A stretch of 16,088 bases of DNA, taken from positions 1 to 16,088 of the forward strand of contig JANPAR010000097.1 in assembly GCA_031430015.1 (NCBI GenBank). The letters run 5' to 3'. Positions 1 through 6,684 of this stretch are shown one piece after another. Source of the DNA: CANJDH01 sp031430015 (GTDB taxonomy: Bacteria > Pseudomonadota > Gammaproteobacteria > Burkholderiales > JAEUOS01). A model generated the notes under the pieces. The model was not told where the DNA came from and did not search any database. It was given only the letters and a program-made list of their open reading frames with translations. The position numbers were made by a program, and so were the translations under genes. Numbering within the stretch: position 1 is the first letter of the stretch; each line of letters opens with the position of its first letter.

Positions 1-793
1 CCGCCATCGCACCCATCGCGCGGCGCAATGCCGCGCCCGCAGTGCCGCCGAGGGCGGGCGATGGCGCCTCTTCGATCACCTTCTGGTGGCGGCGCTGCAC
101 CGAGCAATCGCGCTCACCCATGTGCACCACATTGCCCTGCATATCGGCGAACACCTGAATCTCGACATGGCGCGGCTCGATCACGGCTTTTTCGAGTATC
201 ACTTCTGCCGAGCCGAAAGCATTCTGTGCTTCAGAGCGCCCTGTCGCCAGCGCCGCGGCGAAATCGGCTTGCGCAGTAACGAGACGCATGCCGCGCCCGC
301 CGCCGCCAGCAGCGGCTTTGATCATCAAGGGATAGCCAATCGTTGCCGCAGCCCGAGCAAGTGCGGCCTCCGATTGATCCACATCGTCATAGCCCGGAAT
401 GCACGGCACGCCCGCCGCTTTCATCAGGCGCTTGGCACCGGCCTTGTTGCCCATCGATTGCATCGCCTGCGGTGGCGGGCCAACCCACACGAGACCGGCG
501 TCAATCACGGCTTGCGCGAAGGCGGCGTTCTCGGCGAGAAAGCCGTAGCCCGGATGCACCGCCTGCGCACCGCTCGACCCCGCGGCAGCGACGATGGCGT
601 CGATGTTGAGATAGGACTCGCGCGGCAGCGAGCCGCCAATGTGCACAGCACGATCCGCCGCGCGCACGTGCAGCGCGTTGGCGTCAGCATTCGAATACAC
701 AGCGATGGTGGCGAGGCCCATGCGCTTGGCCGTGCGCATCACGCGCAGCGCAATCTCGCCGCGATTGGCGATCAGGAGGGAACTGAACTTCAT
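1..793 (-). CDS. Acyl-CoA carboxylase, biotin carboxylase subunit (C-terminal part outside window)
   Basis: This subunit uses ATP and bicarbonate to carboxylate biotin, the first half-reaction of an acyl-CoA carboxylase in the cytoplasm. Only about 264 N-terminal residues are visible. The protein opens with the family's N-terminal signature (SLLIANRGEIALRV), then has HPGYGFLAENAAFA, the ATP-grasp glycine loop (AAAGGGGRGM, about residue 160) and EPRHVEIQVFAD. It is still in frame at the left edge. Full-length members of 450 residues have only the carboxylase, while about 650-residue members add a biotin carrier domain; the window does not show which this is. The ATG at 793 is preceded only by a weak GGGCGGG ribosome site. 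It lies 17 bases behind the carboxyltransferase gene, so the two are very likely cotranscribed and form one enzyme. Methylcrotonyl-, geranyl- or propionyl-CoA carboxylase are all possible. Confidence 0.93.
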   Translation of the reverse strand, partial: MKFSSLLIANRGEIALRVMRTAKRMGLATIAVYSNADANALHVRAADRAVHIGGSLPRESYLNIDAIVAAAGSSGAQAVHPGYGFLAENAAFAQAVIDAGLVWVGPPPQAMQSMGNKAGAKRLMKAAGVPCIPGYDDVDQSEAALARAAATIGYPLMIKAAAGGGGRGMRLVTAQADFAAALATGRSEAQNAFGSAEVILEKAVIEPRHVEIQVFADMQGNVVHMGERDCSVQRRHQKVIEEAPSPALGGTAGAALRRAMGAMA

Positions 794-810
794 CTCGGTC
801 AAAGCCCGCC

Positions 811-2454
811 CTAAGGTCTGGCCACACCAAACTGCATGGGCCGCAGGGTGCGCCGTGCGGCTTCATCGGCGGTAGCAAGCACGAAGCCCAACACAGCGCG
901 CGTGTCGCGCGGGTCGATGATGCCGTCGTCGAGCATGCGCGCGCTGGTGGCGATGGCGCTTTGCTGGCGCTCGAAGTTGTCGATGATTTTTTTCTCCTGC
1001 GCTGCGAGCAAGGCTTGGTCAAGCGTTTCGCCGCGGCGCTGCGCGCCACCTTCGGCGACGATGCGCATCACCATCGCCGCCTGCTCGCCGCCCATCACCG
1101 CCGTTCGGGCGTTGGGCCACGAGAACAAAAAGCGTGGCTCGTAGGCGCGCCCGCACATGCCGTAGTTGCCGGCGCCGAACGATGCGCCGCACATGATGGT
1201 GAACTGCGGCACGGTGGCATTGGTCACCGCTTGAATCATCTTCGAGCCATGCTTGATCATGCCACCCTGTTCGTACGCTTTGCCGACGATGTAGCCAGTG
1301 GTGTTTTGCAGGTAAATGATCGGCGTGCCACTCTGGCAGCAGGCCTGGATGAAGTGCGTCGCCTTGTTGGCCCCATCGGGATCAAGCGGGCCATTGTTGG
1401 TGATGATGCCGACGGGATAGCCTTCGATTGCTGCGTGGCCGCACACCGTGGCCGGGCCGTACAGCGCCTTGAAGTCGAGAAAATCCGAGTCATCGACGAT
1501 GCGCGCGATCACCTCGTGCATATCCACCGGTTTCTTCGGATCATCAGGCATCACGCCAAGCAATTCTGCGGCGTGTAGGCGCGGCGGCTTGACGTTTGCG
1601 CCGTGCGCGAGCACCGATGAAAGCGCTGCAGGCTGCAAATGCCGGTTCCAGTCCAGCCGCGCCATCACTTCGCGCGCGAGGCGAATGCCGTCGCGGTCGT
1701 CTTCGGCGAGATACTCTCCGAGGCCCGACACACTTGCGTGCATCTCGCCGCCACCCAGTTCTTCTTCGGTCGCGATCTCCCCCGTCGCTGCTTTCAACAA
1801 GGGCGGCCCGGCGAGAAACGCACGCGCATTGCCACGCACCATGATGACGTAGTCGGACAAGCCGGGCATGTAGGCCCCCCCCGCCGTGGACGAGCCGTGC
1901 ACCACGTTGACCACCGGCAAACCAGCGGCAGACAAGCGCGCGAGATTGCGAAAAATTGCGCCGCCACGCACAAAGCCTTCGACCTTGTACTGCGGCAAAT
2001 TGGCACCGGCGCTCTGCACCAGATGCACGTAGGGCAATTTGTTTTCCAGCGCGATCATTTGCGCGCGAATCATTTTTTCCTGACCCATCGGGCGGATCGA
2101 GCCGGCTTCAATCGCCGAGTCCGAAGCCATGATCACGCAACGCACACCGGACACGAAACCGATGCCGGTGATCGAACCACCGCCGGGAATGCTCTTCGCA
2201 GGATCAGGCGTGTCCAAGGTGTAGCCGGCCAGTGCGGAGAGTTCGATGAAGGGCGCGCCAGGATCAAGCAACAACGCGACGCGCTCCCGCGGCAGCAACT
2301 GGCCGCGCTTGTCAAACAGGGGTTTGGCAGCGGCCGACTTCTCCGCGGTGCGGCGCTCGAGTGCGCACGCCGCATCGAGCTGGTCGAGCATGCGCACGCG
2401 ATTGGCCGCGAACGCGGCGTCCGCGCTGTTGACGCTGGTTTCCCACACAGGCAT
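811..2454 (-). CDS. Acyl-CoA carboxylase, carboxyltransferase (beta) subunit
   Basis: This subunit transfers the carboxyl group from carboxybiotin to an acyl-CoA. It is 547 residues, the usual length for methylcrotonyl-CoA or geranyl-CoA carboxylase beta subunits, and has both crotonase-fold halves. Conserved blocks include RERVALLLDPG, GSSTAGGAYMPGLSDY and LAGPPLLKAATGE in the N-terminal half, and GIITNNGPLD, NTTGYIVG, FGAGNYGMCGRAYEP and SWPNARTAVMGGEQAA in the C-terminal half. The C-terminal blocks match the MccB/LiuB/AtuC branch. The stretch around HLVQSAGANLPQ differs from the DSGGANLP that I recall for typical methylcrotonyl enzymes, so the substrate is left open and no symbol is given. 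It is the first gene of a pair with the downstream biotin carboxylase, which suggests catabolism of a branched or isoprenoid acyl-CoA. The ATG at 2454 has no good ribosome site. A perfect inverted repeat lies 28 bases upstream. Confidence 0.92.
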   Translation of the reverse strand: MPVWETSVNSADAAFAANRVRMLDQLDAACALERRTAEKSAAAKPLFDKRGQLLPRERVALLLDPGAPFIELSALAGYTLDTPDPAKSIPGGGSITGIGFVSGVRCVIMASDSAIEAGSIRPMGQEKMIRAQMIALENKLPYVHLVQSAGANLPQYKVEGFVRGGAIFRNLARLSAAGLPVVNVVHGSSTAGGAYMPGLSDYVIMVRGNARAFLAGPPLLKAATGEIATEEELGGGEMHASVSGLGEYLAEDDRDGIRLAREVMARLDWNRHLQPAALSSVLAHGANVKPPRLHAAELLGVMPDDPKKPVDMHEVIARIVDDSDFLDFKALYGPATVCGHAAIEGYPVGIITNNGPLDPDGANKATHFIQACCQSGTPIIYLQNTTGYIVGKAYEQGGMIKHGSKMIQAVTNATVPQFTIMCGASFGAGNYGMCGRAYEPRFLFSWPNARTAVMGGEQAAMVMRIVAEGGAQRRGETLDQALLAAQEKKIIDNFERQQSAIATSARMLDDGIIDPRDTRAVLGFVLATADEAARRTLRPMQFGVARP

Positions 2455-2482
2455 TGTCAGCGCTGGATCAAACGCGTGGCGT

Positions 2483-2502
2483 GATGCATTTCGGGATGCA
2501 TC
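2483..2502. promoter_or_regulatory. Perfect inverted repeat upstream of the carboxylase genes, possible operator
   Basis: GATGCAT-N6-ATGCATC is a perfect 7-bp inverted repeat with a 6-bp spacer, in the 114-base gap between the FecR-protein stop and the carboxyltransferase start. Its size and position suit a dimeric repressor site (TetR or MerR type), but it could also be a small mRNA hairpin in the leader. No convincing sigma-70 promoter was found beside it, so the role is inferred from symmetry and place alone. Confidence 0.4.
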
Positions 2503-2568
2503 GGGGAACCACTGTGCATGCCATTCACCCGTTGTAAAGAGCGCTCAAATCCTGCGAGCGTGATCAAA

Positions 2569-2995
2569 CTATTTCTTTCCACCGCCACCACCGCCGCCGC
2601 CCGCTGGTGGGCCACCGGGCGCACCGCCTCCGCCAGGGGCACCACCACCTGGCGCACCCCCACCCCCTGGAGCGCCGCCACCGGGAGCACCACCACCGCC
2701 CGGCGCACCACCCTGGCCTCCAGGTCCGCCTTGGCCGCCCTGCCCGCCCGCGCCACCCTGCCCCCCTGGGCCAGCTTGCTGACCTTGTCCAGCGGGCCCG
2801 CCTTGCTGACCTTGTCCGCTTGGGCCGCCCTGACCTCCTTGCTGGCCCGAGCCGCCCTGGCCAACCGGTCCTGCTTGACCTACGCCGCGCTTGCCCTGCC
2901 CTTGCGCGCCCGCGCCTTGCCCGCCGGGGCCGCCTTTGCCGCCCTGCCCGCCCTGACCCTGCGCGCCACCTGGCCCGCCCTTCTGCATGCCTTGA
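2569..2995 (-). repeat. Region encoding the collagen-like low-complexity tail
   Basis: About 140 codons are almost entirely Gly, Gln, Pro and Ala, with scattered Lys, Ser, Arg and Val. The pattern shifts from GQGG/GPGGQG units (distal to the stop) to GAPGGG and GGGGAPGG units near the C-terminus. Codons vary between units, so this is a protein-level repeat under selection for composition as much as a recent DNA duplication. The strong strand bias, C-rich on the plus strand and G-rich in the mRNA, may cause assembly or polymerase errors here. Confidence 0.85.
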
Positions 2996-3831
2996 CCCGC
3001 CGCCGCTTGGGTGCGCTTTTCAGCTAGCCCTTGCTGCACGCTGGCGTGCCGCCCCTGCATGCGGCTATCGTTGGCGCTGCCGCGAAACGCTGCGGGCACG
3101 GACGGCAACACGGCAGGCCGGGCAGCGCCAGCGCCAGAGGGCGCAAAGCCCGCTTGCCCTGCGGCTACCGCAACGCTGCCGCCATTGTTCGCCGTAATTG
3201 TGGTGCTGCCGATATTGACCTTGTCATAGACGCCTGGCTGCGCATCGGTCGACCCCGCAGGCACGACCATCGGCTCGTGATCGGTGCCACGCACGCCAAT
3301 GGTGGCAAGCGGCGTGCGCACCTCATAGGCGCTCGACGAAGACTTGGCGATGAAGCCGGTGATTGAGCGGAAGCTGCCGCGCAACAAACTCATGATCGAC
3401 GCGTCACTGGTCTGTCCGCGTGCGCGGTAGCGCACGATGGTCATTTGCGAATTGGGGCGCACCGCGATCACGCCGCCATCGGCCATCTCCGCGTGCAGCT
3501 CGCCCTTGTCGCCGGTGACGACCGAATCACCTTCATACAGAATCGAGCCAGTCACCATGCGCCGTGCCGCCGTGCCGCCGGCCGGCCCGGAAACCGTGAC
3601 CTGGCCGTCGATGAACTCCACTTTGCCGGCTTCTATTTTTTCCGCCGCACCCGCACCCTGCTGATCCGCGCGCACTGAGCCAGCCAGACGCGCGGTCTTG
3701 GAAGGCTGCACGTCGGAGTAGATCACGCGCCCATCAGGTTCCACCCATTTGCGCGCCTGCTGCGCGTGCGCCGGCGCAAAAAGCAGCATTGCCGCCAACG
3801 CGGTCAACAAGGTCGTTGCGATGCAGCGCAT
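2569..3831 (-). CDS. Exported FecR-domain protein with collagen-like Gly-rich tail
   Basis: This is a 420-residue secreted or periplasmic protein of unknown function. Residues 1-23 are a signal peptide (MRCIATTLLTALAAMLLFA, cleavage after AHA). Residues 28-50 (KWVEPDGRVIYSDVQP) resemble a DUF4124-type segment. Residues about 69-195 form a FecR domain ending in the family hallmark TPLATIGVRGTDHE. From about residue 279 to the end the protein is Gly/Gln/Pro/Ala: first GGPGGQG-type triplets, then GAPGGG repeats, then a poly-Gly run and KK. The ATG at 3831 is chosen because GGGGGAG lies 7 bases before it. An upstream in-frame TTG at 3858 overlaps the dnaB stop and would spoil the signal peptide. 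FecR domains occur in sigma-factor signalling proteins, but also alone in exported proteins. No sigma or anti-sigma partner is present, so surface structure or scaffolding is more likely than signalling. The gene is probably read through from dnaB. Confidence 0.85.
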   Translation of the reverse strand: MRCIATTLLTALAAMLLFAPAHAQQARKWVEPDGRVIYSDVQPSKTARLAGSVRADQQGAGAAEKIEAGKVEFIDGQVTVSGPAGGTAARRMVTGSILYEGDSVVTGDKGELHAEMADGGVIAVRPNSQMTIVRYRARGQTSDASIMSLLRGSFRSITGFIAKSSSSAYEVRTPLATIGVRGTDHEPMVVPAGSTDAQPGVYDKVNIGSTTITANNGGSVAVAAGQAGFAPSGAGAARPAVLPSVPAAFRGSANDSRMQGRHASVQQGLAEKRTQAAAGQGMQKGGPGGAQGQGGQGGKGGPGGQGAGAQGQGKRGVGQAGPVGQGGSGQQGGQGGPSGQGQQGGPAGQGQQAGPGGQGGAGGQGGQGGPGGQGGAPGGGGAPGGGAPGGGGAPGGGAPGGGGAPGGPPAGGGGGGGGKK

Positions 3832-3854
3832 AATGTGACTCCCCCCTGATTGCT

Positions 3855-5246
3855 TCAAAAATTTCCCGGCCGCGCGAGGTTTTCAAATTTGGTGTACTCG
3901 CCCAAGAACGCCAGTTGTACGCGCCCGATCGGGCCGTTACGTTGCTTGCCGATGATGATCTCGGCCGTCCCCTTGTCTTGTGAATCCGGGTTGTAGACCT
4001 CGTCGCGGTAGATGAACAGAATCACGTCAGCGTCCTGCTCGATGGCGCCCGACTCGCGCAGGTCACTCATCATCGGGCGCTTGTCGGTGCGCGACTCGAG
4101 GCTGCGATTGAGCTGCGAGAGCGCGATCACCGGCACTTGCAGCTCTTTGGCGAGTGCTTTGAGCGAGCGCGAGATTTCGGAAATTTCGGTGGCGCGGTTT
4201 TCGCTGGCGGCACCGGATGAGCCTGACATCAATTGCAGATAGTCGATCACGATCAGATCAAGCTTGCCGTACAGCCGGTGCAGACGGCGCGCGCGCGCGC
4301 GCAGTTCGAGCGCCATCAGCGCGGGGGTTTCATCCACATGCAGTTTGACTTCCTGCAGGCGCTCGAGGGCGGTGGCAAATTTTGAAAACTCGGTGTCATT
4401 CAACTTGCCGGTGCGCAACTTGTGCAGATCAATCCTCCCGATCGAGCCGAGCATGCGCATCGCAAGCTGGGTGCCACCCATCTCCATCGAGAACACACCA
4501 ACAATGCCGCCTTCGAGGGCGACGTTCTCGGCGATGTTGAGCGAGAACGCCGTTTTGCCCATCGACGGGCGGCCTGCCACGATGATCAGGTCACCGGGCT
4601 GCAAACCGGAGGTCTTTTGATCCAGGTCAGTAAAGCCGGTGGCCAGCCCGGTCACATCGGGGCTGTTGAGTTCATGCAACTCCTGCACGCGGTCGCGCAC
4701 CTGCACCACCAGCGACGACATCTCGATGAAGCCTTGCTTGCCACGCGCGCCGTCTTCGGCAATTTTGAACACCGCCGACTCAGCCGAATCAAGAATCTCG
4801 CGTACCTCGCGGCCGCGCCGGTTGTACACCGACTCGGCGATTTCGTCGGTCGAGCCGAGCAGGCGACGCAGGATCGAGCGGTCGCGCACGATCTGCGCAT
4901 AGCCGCGAATATTGGCCGCCGACGGCGTGTTTTGCGCGAGCGCGTTCAGATACGCAAGGCCGCCCGCTTCTTCGGCACGCTTGTCAGCGTCGAGCGACTC
5001 AAACACGGTGATGACGTCGGCCGGCTTGCCGCGCTCGATCAGGCGCGCGATGTGTTTCCAGATCAGGCGGTGATCGGCGCGGTAAAAATCTTCCTCGCGC
5101 AGCAGGTCGCCGATTTTGTCCCACGCGTGGTTGTCGAGCAGCAGGCCGCCCAGCGTGCTTTGCTCCGCCTCAATCGAATGCGGTGGAATCTTCAGGGCTT
5201 CGACCTGCGGGTCGCTGCCCGGCTGGCGCGGCATCACGGCTGACAC
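3855..5246 (-). CDS. dnaB: Replicative DNA helicase DnaB
   Basis: DnaB is the hexameric 5'-3' helicase at the replication fork; it unwinds DNA and recruits primase. The N-terminal domain begins PPHSIEAEQSTLGGLLLDN. The RecA-like domain has Walker A GRPSMGKT (residues 225-232 from this start), VFSMEMGGTQLAMRM, Walker B LIVIDYLQLM (about 331-340), ALSQLNRSLE and DLRESGAIEQDAD. Length is 463 residues, normal for the family. I prefer the GTG start at 5246 because AGGAG sits 8 bases before it, giving an N-terminus (VSAVMPRQPGSDPQ) like other betaproteobacterial DnaB proteins. An in-frame ATG at 5276 lacks a clear ribosome site and would add ten residues. The reading frame holds a (GC)8 run at 4287-4302 that encodes Arg/Ala residues. 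The gene follows the rplI terminator and so needs its own promoter; I see only poor candidates in 5277-5395. Its stop lies 23 bases before the FecR-protein start. Confidence 0.98.
   Translation of the reverse strand: MSAVMPRQPGSDPQVEALKIPPHSIEAEQSTLGGLLLDNHAWDKIGDLLREEDFYRADHRLIWKHIARLIERGKPADVITVFESLDADKRAEEAGGLAYLNALAQNTPSAANIRGYAQIVRDRSILRRLLGSTDEIAESVYNRRGREVREILDSAESAVFKIAEDGARGKQGFIEMSSLVVQVRDRVQELHELNSPDVTGLATGFTDLDQKTSGLQPGDLIIVAGRPSMGKTAFSLNIAENVALEGGIVGVFSMEMGGTQLAMRMLGSIGRIDLHKLRTGKLNDTEFSKFATALERLQEVKLHVDETPALMALELRARARRLHRLYGKLDLIVIDYLQLMSGSSGAASENRATEISEISRSLKALAKELQVPVIALSQLNRSLESRTDKRPMMSDLRESGAIEQDADVILFIYRDEVYNPDSQDKGTAEIIIGKQRNGPIGRVQLAFLGEYTKFENLARPGNF
4287..4302. repeat. 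(GC)8 dinucleotide run inside dnaB
   Basis: Sixteen bases of alternating GC encode part of the Arg/Ala-rich segment LRARARR in the DnaB RecA-like domain. Such a run can adopt Z-DNA and is prone to slippage; loss or gain of one unit would shift the frame of an essential gene. It is otherwise explained by Arg/Ala codon use at high GC. Confidence 0.7.
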
Positions 5247-5395
5247 GGATAATTCTCCTGCTGATTTCCTGCTCATCTGTATCTCACGTCCGGCTCACTG
5301 GCCATTGGTATTCTGTGGCATCCGCTATCCGTCAGGGAAGGCCGCATTTTGCGGCATTCACGCGCCATCGGCTTCTGTGCCGTCAACTATAAAAC

Positions 5396-5419
5396 AAAGG
5401 CCGCCCGAGGGCGGCCTTT
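5396..5419 (-). terminator. Rho-independent terminator of the rpsF-priB-rpsR-rplI operon
   Basis: AAAGGCCGCCC-GA-GGGCGGCCTTT forms an 11-bp perfect stem, in practice closed by a GC-rich core. Read on the minus strand the hairpin is followed by GTTTTATAG, a usable U-rich tract. It lies about 100 bases after the rplI stop and before dnaB, so dnaB is likely transcribed separately or by partial read-through. The plus-strand side lacks a good T run. Confidence 0.88.
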
Positions 5420-5471
5420 GAACTTGTAAAACTTCTTGTTTTCTTGTGTTGACTTGGCGCTGTGTCGCGTC

Positions 5472-5522
5472 GTTTACCGGGGTTTACCGAGCTTTACCGG
5501 GCTTTACCGGGCTTTACTTTAC
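5472..5522. repeat. 10-bp tandem repeat abutting the rplI stop codon
   Basis: Units of SYTTACCGRG with a 10-bp period: GTTTACCGGG, GTTTACCGAG, two copies of CTTTACCGGG, then a partial CTTTAC, then TTTAC which contains the rplI stop. Read on the minus strand each unit carries GTAAA, so TAA triplets recur every 10 bases and fall in all three frames. The repeat sits between the rplI coding end and the operon terminator. Confidence 0.85.
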
Positions 5523-5971
5523 GCAGCTTCGCCCAGCACCGACACCTTGATATTGGCCAGCACATCGGTGTGCAGTTGCACCACGAGGTCAGTATCGCCG
5601 ATGGTCTTGATCGGGCCGGTAGGCATGCGGATGTTGGCCTTCTCGACCGTGAAGCCCAACTTGCCGAGCGCTTCAGCGATGTTGAAGTTGGTGACCGAGC
5701 CGAACAGGCGGCCATCAACGCCGGCCTTTTCGGAAATCTGTACCATCATGCCGTCGAGCTTGGCAGCGACGCCTTGCGCAGTGGCCAGCACTTCGGCAGC
5801 CACTTTTTCAAGCTCGGCACGGCGTGCTTCGAACTCGGCGCGGTTGGTGTCGGTAGCGCGCTTGGCTTTTTTGCCGGGAATCAGAAAATTGCGTGCGAAG
5901 CCGTCCTTGACCTTGACGATGTCACCGAGATTGCCCAGGTTGCCGACTTTTTCCATCAGAATTACTTGCAT
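5519..5971 (-). CDS. rplI: 50S ribosomal protein L9
   Basis: L9 is a two-domain protein of the large ribosomal subunit that binds 23S rRNA near the L1 stalk and influences reading-frame maintenance. The product is 150 residues, the standard length. The N-terminal domain begins MQVILMEKVGNLGNLGDIVKVKDGFARNFLIP, typical of L9. A long connecting helix (EFEARRAELEKVAAEVLATAQ) leads to the C-terminal domain (GRLFGSVTNFNIAEAL, VRLHTDV-type end). The ATG at 5971 has GGGAG seven bases upstream. It is the last gene of the operon, 12 bases behind rpsR. The stop codon lies within the first copy of a short tandem repeat. Confidence 0.98.
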   Translation of the reverse strand: MQVILMEKVGNLGNLGDIVKVKDGFARNFLIPGKKAKRATDTNRAEFEARRAELEKVAAEVLATAQGVAAKLDGMMVQISEKAGVDGRLFGSVTNFNIAEALGKLGFTVEKANIRMPTGPIKTIGDTDLVVQLHTDVLANIKVSVLGEAA

Positions 5972-5983
5972 GTCATGTCTCCC

Positions 5984-6280
5984 TTAGCGCACCGCGTGCT
6001 GGTCGGTGTACGGTATCAGCGCCAGAAAACGCGCGCGCTTGATCGACTCGGTCAGCTGACGCTGGTAGCCGGCTTTGGTGCCGGTCACGCGCGCGGGCAT
6101 GATCTTGCCGTTTTCCTGCAAAAAATCCTTGAGCAGTTCAGCGTCTTTGTAGTCGATGAACTCGACCTTGCCGACGGTGAAGCGGCAAAATTTCTTGCGC
6201 TTGAACAGTGACTTGTTCGGGTCACGTTTTTTGAAGAGGGGCTTCTTGCCGAAGCGTCCACCGGTGCGTCCTGGAGGCAT
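5984..6280 (-). CDS. rpsR: 30S ribosomal protein S18
   Basis: S18 binds the platform of the small ribosomal subunit as a heterodimer with S6. The core (FKRKKFCRFTVGKVEFIDYKDAELLKDF, GKIMPARVTGTKAGYQRQLTESIKRARFLALIPYTD) is unmistakable. The protein is 98 residues, about 20 longer than the Escherichia coli protein, because of a basic N-terminal arm (MPPGRTGGRFGKKPLFKK). There is no other in-frame start before the core, and AGGAAC stands 9 bases before the ATG at 6280, so the arm is real. The mature N-terminus is Pro-Pro rather than the Ala that RimI acetylates in E. coli. The gene lies between priB (54 bases upstream) and rplI. Confidence 0.98.
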   Translation of the reverse strand: MPPGRTGGRFGKKPLFKKRDPNKSLFKRKKFCRFTVGKVEFIDYKDAELLKDFLQENGKIMPARVTGTKAGYQRQLTESIKRARFLALIPYTDQHAVR

Positions 6281-6334
6281 GATGATGTTCCTGTGTGAAA
6301 GTGTTGCGTGAGTATTGGGAGGGAAATGCGGGAA

Positions 6335-6631
6335 TTAAACGAATTCGAATTCAACAATGTGCAAAACAATCTGAACCTTGGCTTGGCCTTTGTGCGCCAG
6401 AAACCCGTTGGCCTTGATGCGCGCACCCAAGGGACTTTTCGATAAACGCGCTGTCAACTCACCGGCCGCGACTGCCGAAATTTCCATCTCGACTTGCCTT
6501 GGCTTGCCCGCCTCAATTTGCTCGGAGGCATGGGTGATTTTGAGTTCCAGTATCGGGATGCCGGCTGGCGTGTAGCGCACACTGTCGAGCGCTGCAATGC
6601 TGCCTTCAATCTCGACCCTGTTTTGCGTCAA
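6335..6631 (-). CDS. priB: Primosomal replication protein N, PriB
   Basis: PriB is a small single-stranded-DNA-binding protein that stabilises PriA at stalled forks and helps reload DnaB, whose gene lies nearby. The product has 98 residues, as expected for one OB fold (NRVEIEGSIAAL, YTPAGIPILELKITH, VEMEISAVAAGEL, IKANGFLAHKGQAKVQIVLHIVEFEFV). The reading frame upstream has no ATG or GTG before a stop at 6655, so the only usable start is TTG at 6631, with AAGGA 5-6 bases before it. A weak start between two ribosomal protein genes would keep PriB levels low relative to S6 and S18. It follows rpsF by 53 bases. Confidence 0.95.
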   Translation of the reverse strand: MTQNRVEIEGSIAALDSVRYTPAGIPILELKITHASEQIEAGKPRQVEMEISAVAAGELTARLSKSPLGARIKANGFLAHKGQAKVQIVLHIVEFEFV

Positions 6632-6684
6632 GGAAGTCCTTGAATCCGGCTCTTAGGCAATAACGGGTGTCAGGCGGCGCAGGC

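Noticed and set aside
1639..2484. Open frames on the plus strand opposite the carboxylase genes (also 86-814 and 961-1578)
   Set aside because: All lie in the antisense frame of conserved enzymes and have the His/Arg-rich composition of shadows.
2457..2864. Minus-strand frame overlapping the FecR-protein tail
   Set aside because: It is the shifted frame of the Gly-rich repeat and reads as Ala/Arg/Val low complexity, with no start signal.
2569..2995. Repeat tail as a CRISPR array or mobile element
   Set aside because: The units are short, in frame and code for a regular Gly-rich peptide; there are no spacers or terminal inverted repeats.
2569..3831. FecR protein as part of a sigma/anti-sigma surface-signalling system
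   Set aside because: It has a cleavable signal peptide rather than an anti-sigma domain, and there is no ECF sigma factor or TonB receptor gene nearby.
4422..5243. Open frame on the plus strand opposite dnaB
   Set aside because: It is an antisense shadow of a conserved gene, with no ribosome site and low-complexity composition.
5462..6211. Open frame on the plus strand opposite rplI and rpsR
   Set aside because: It begins in the tandem repeat and covers two certain ribosomal protein genes; no independent evidence supports it.
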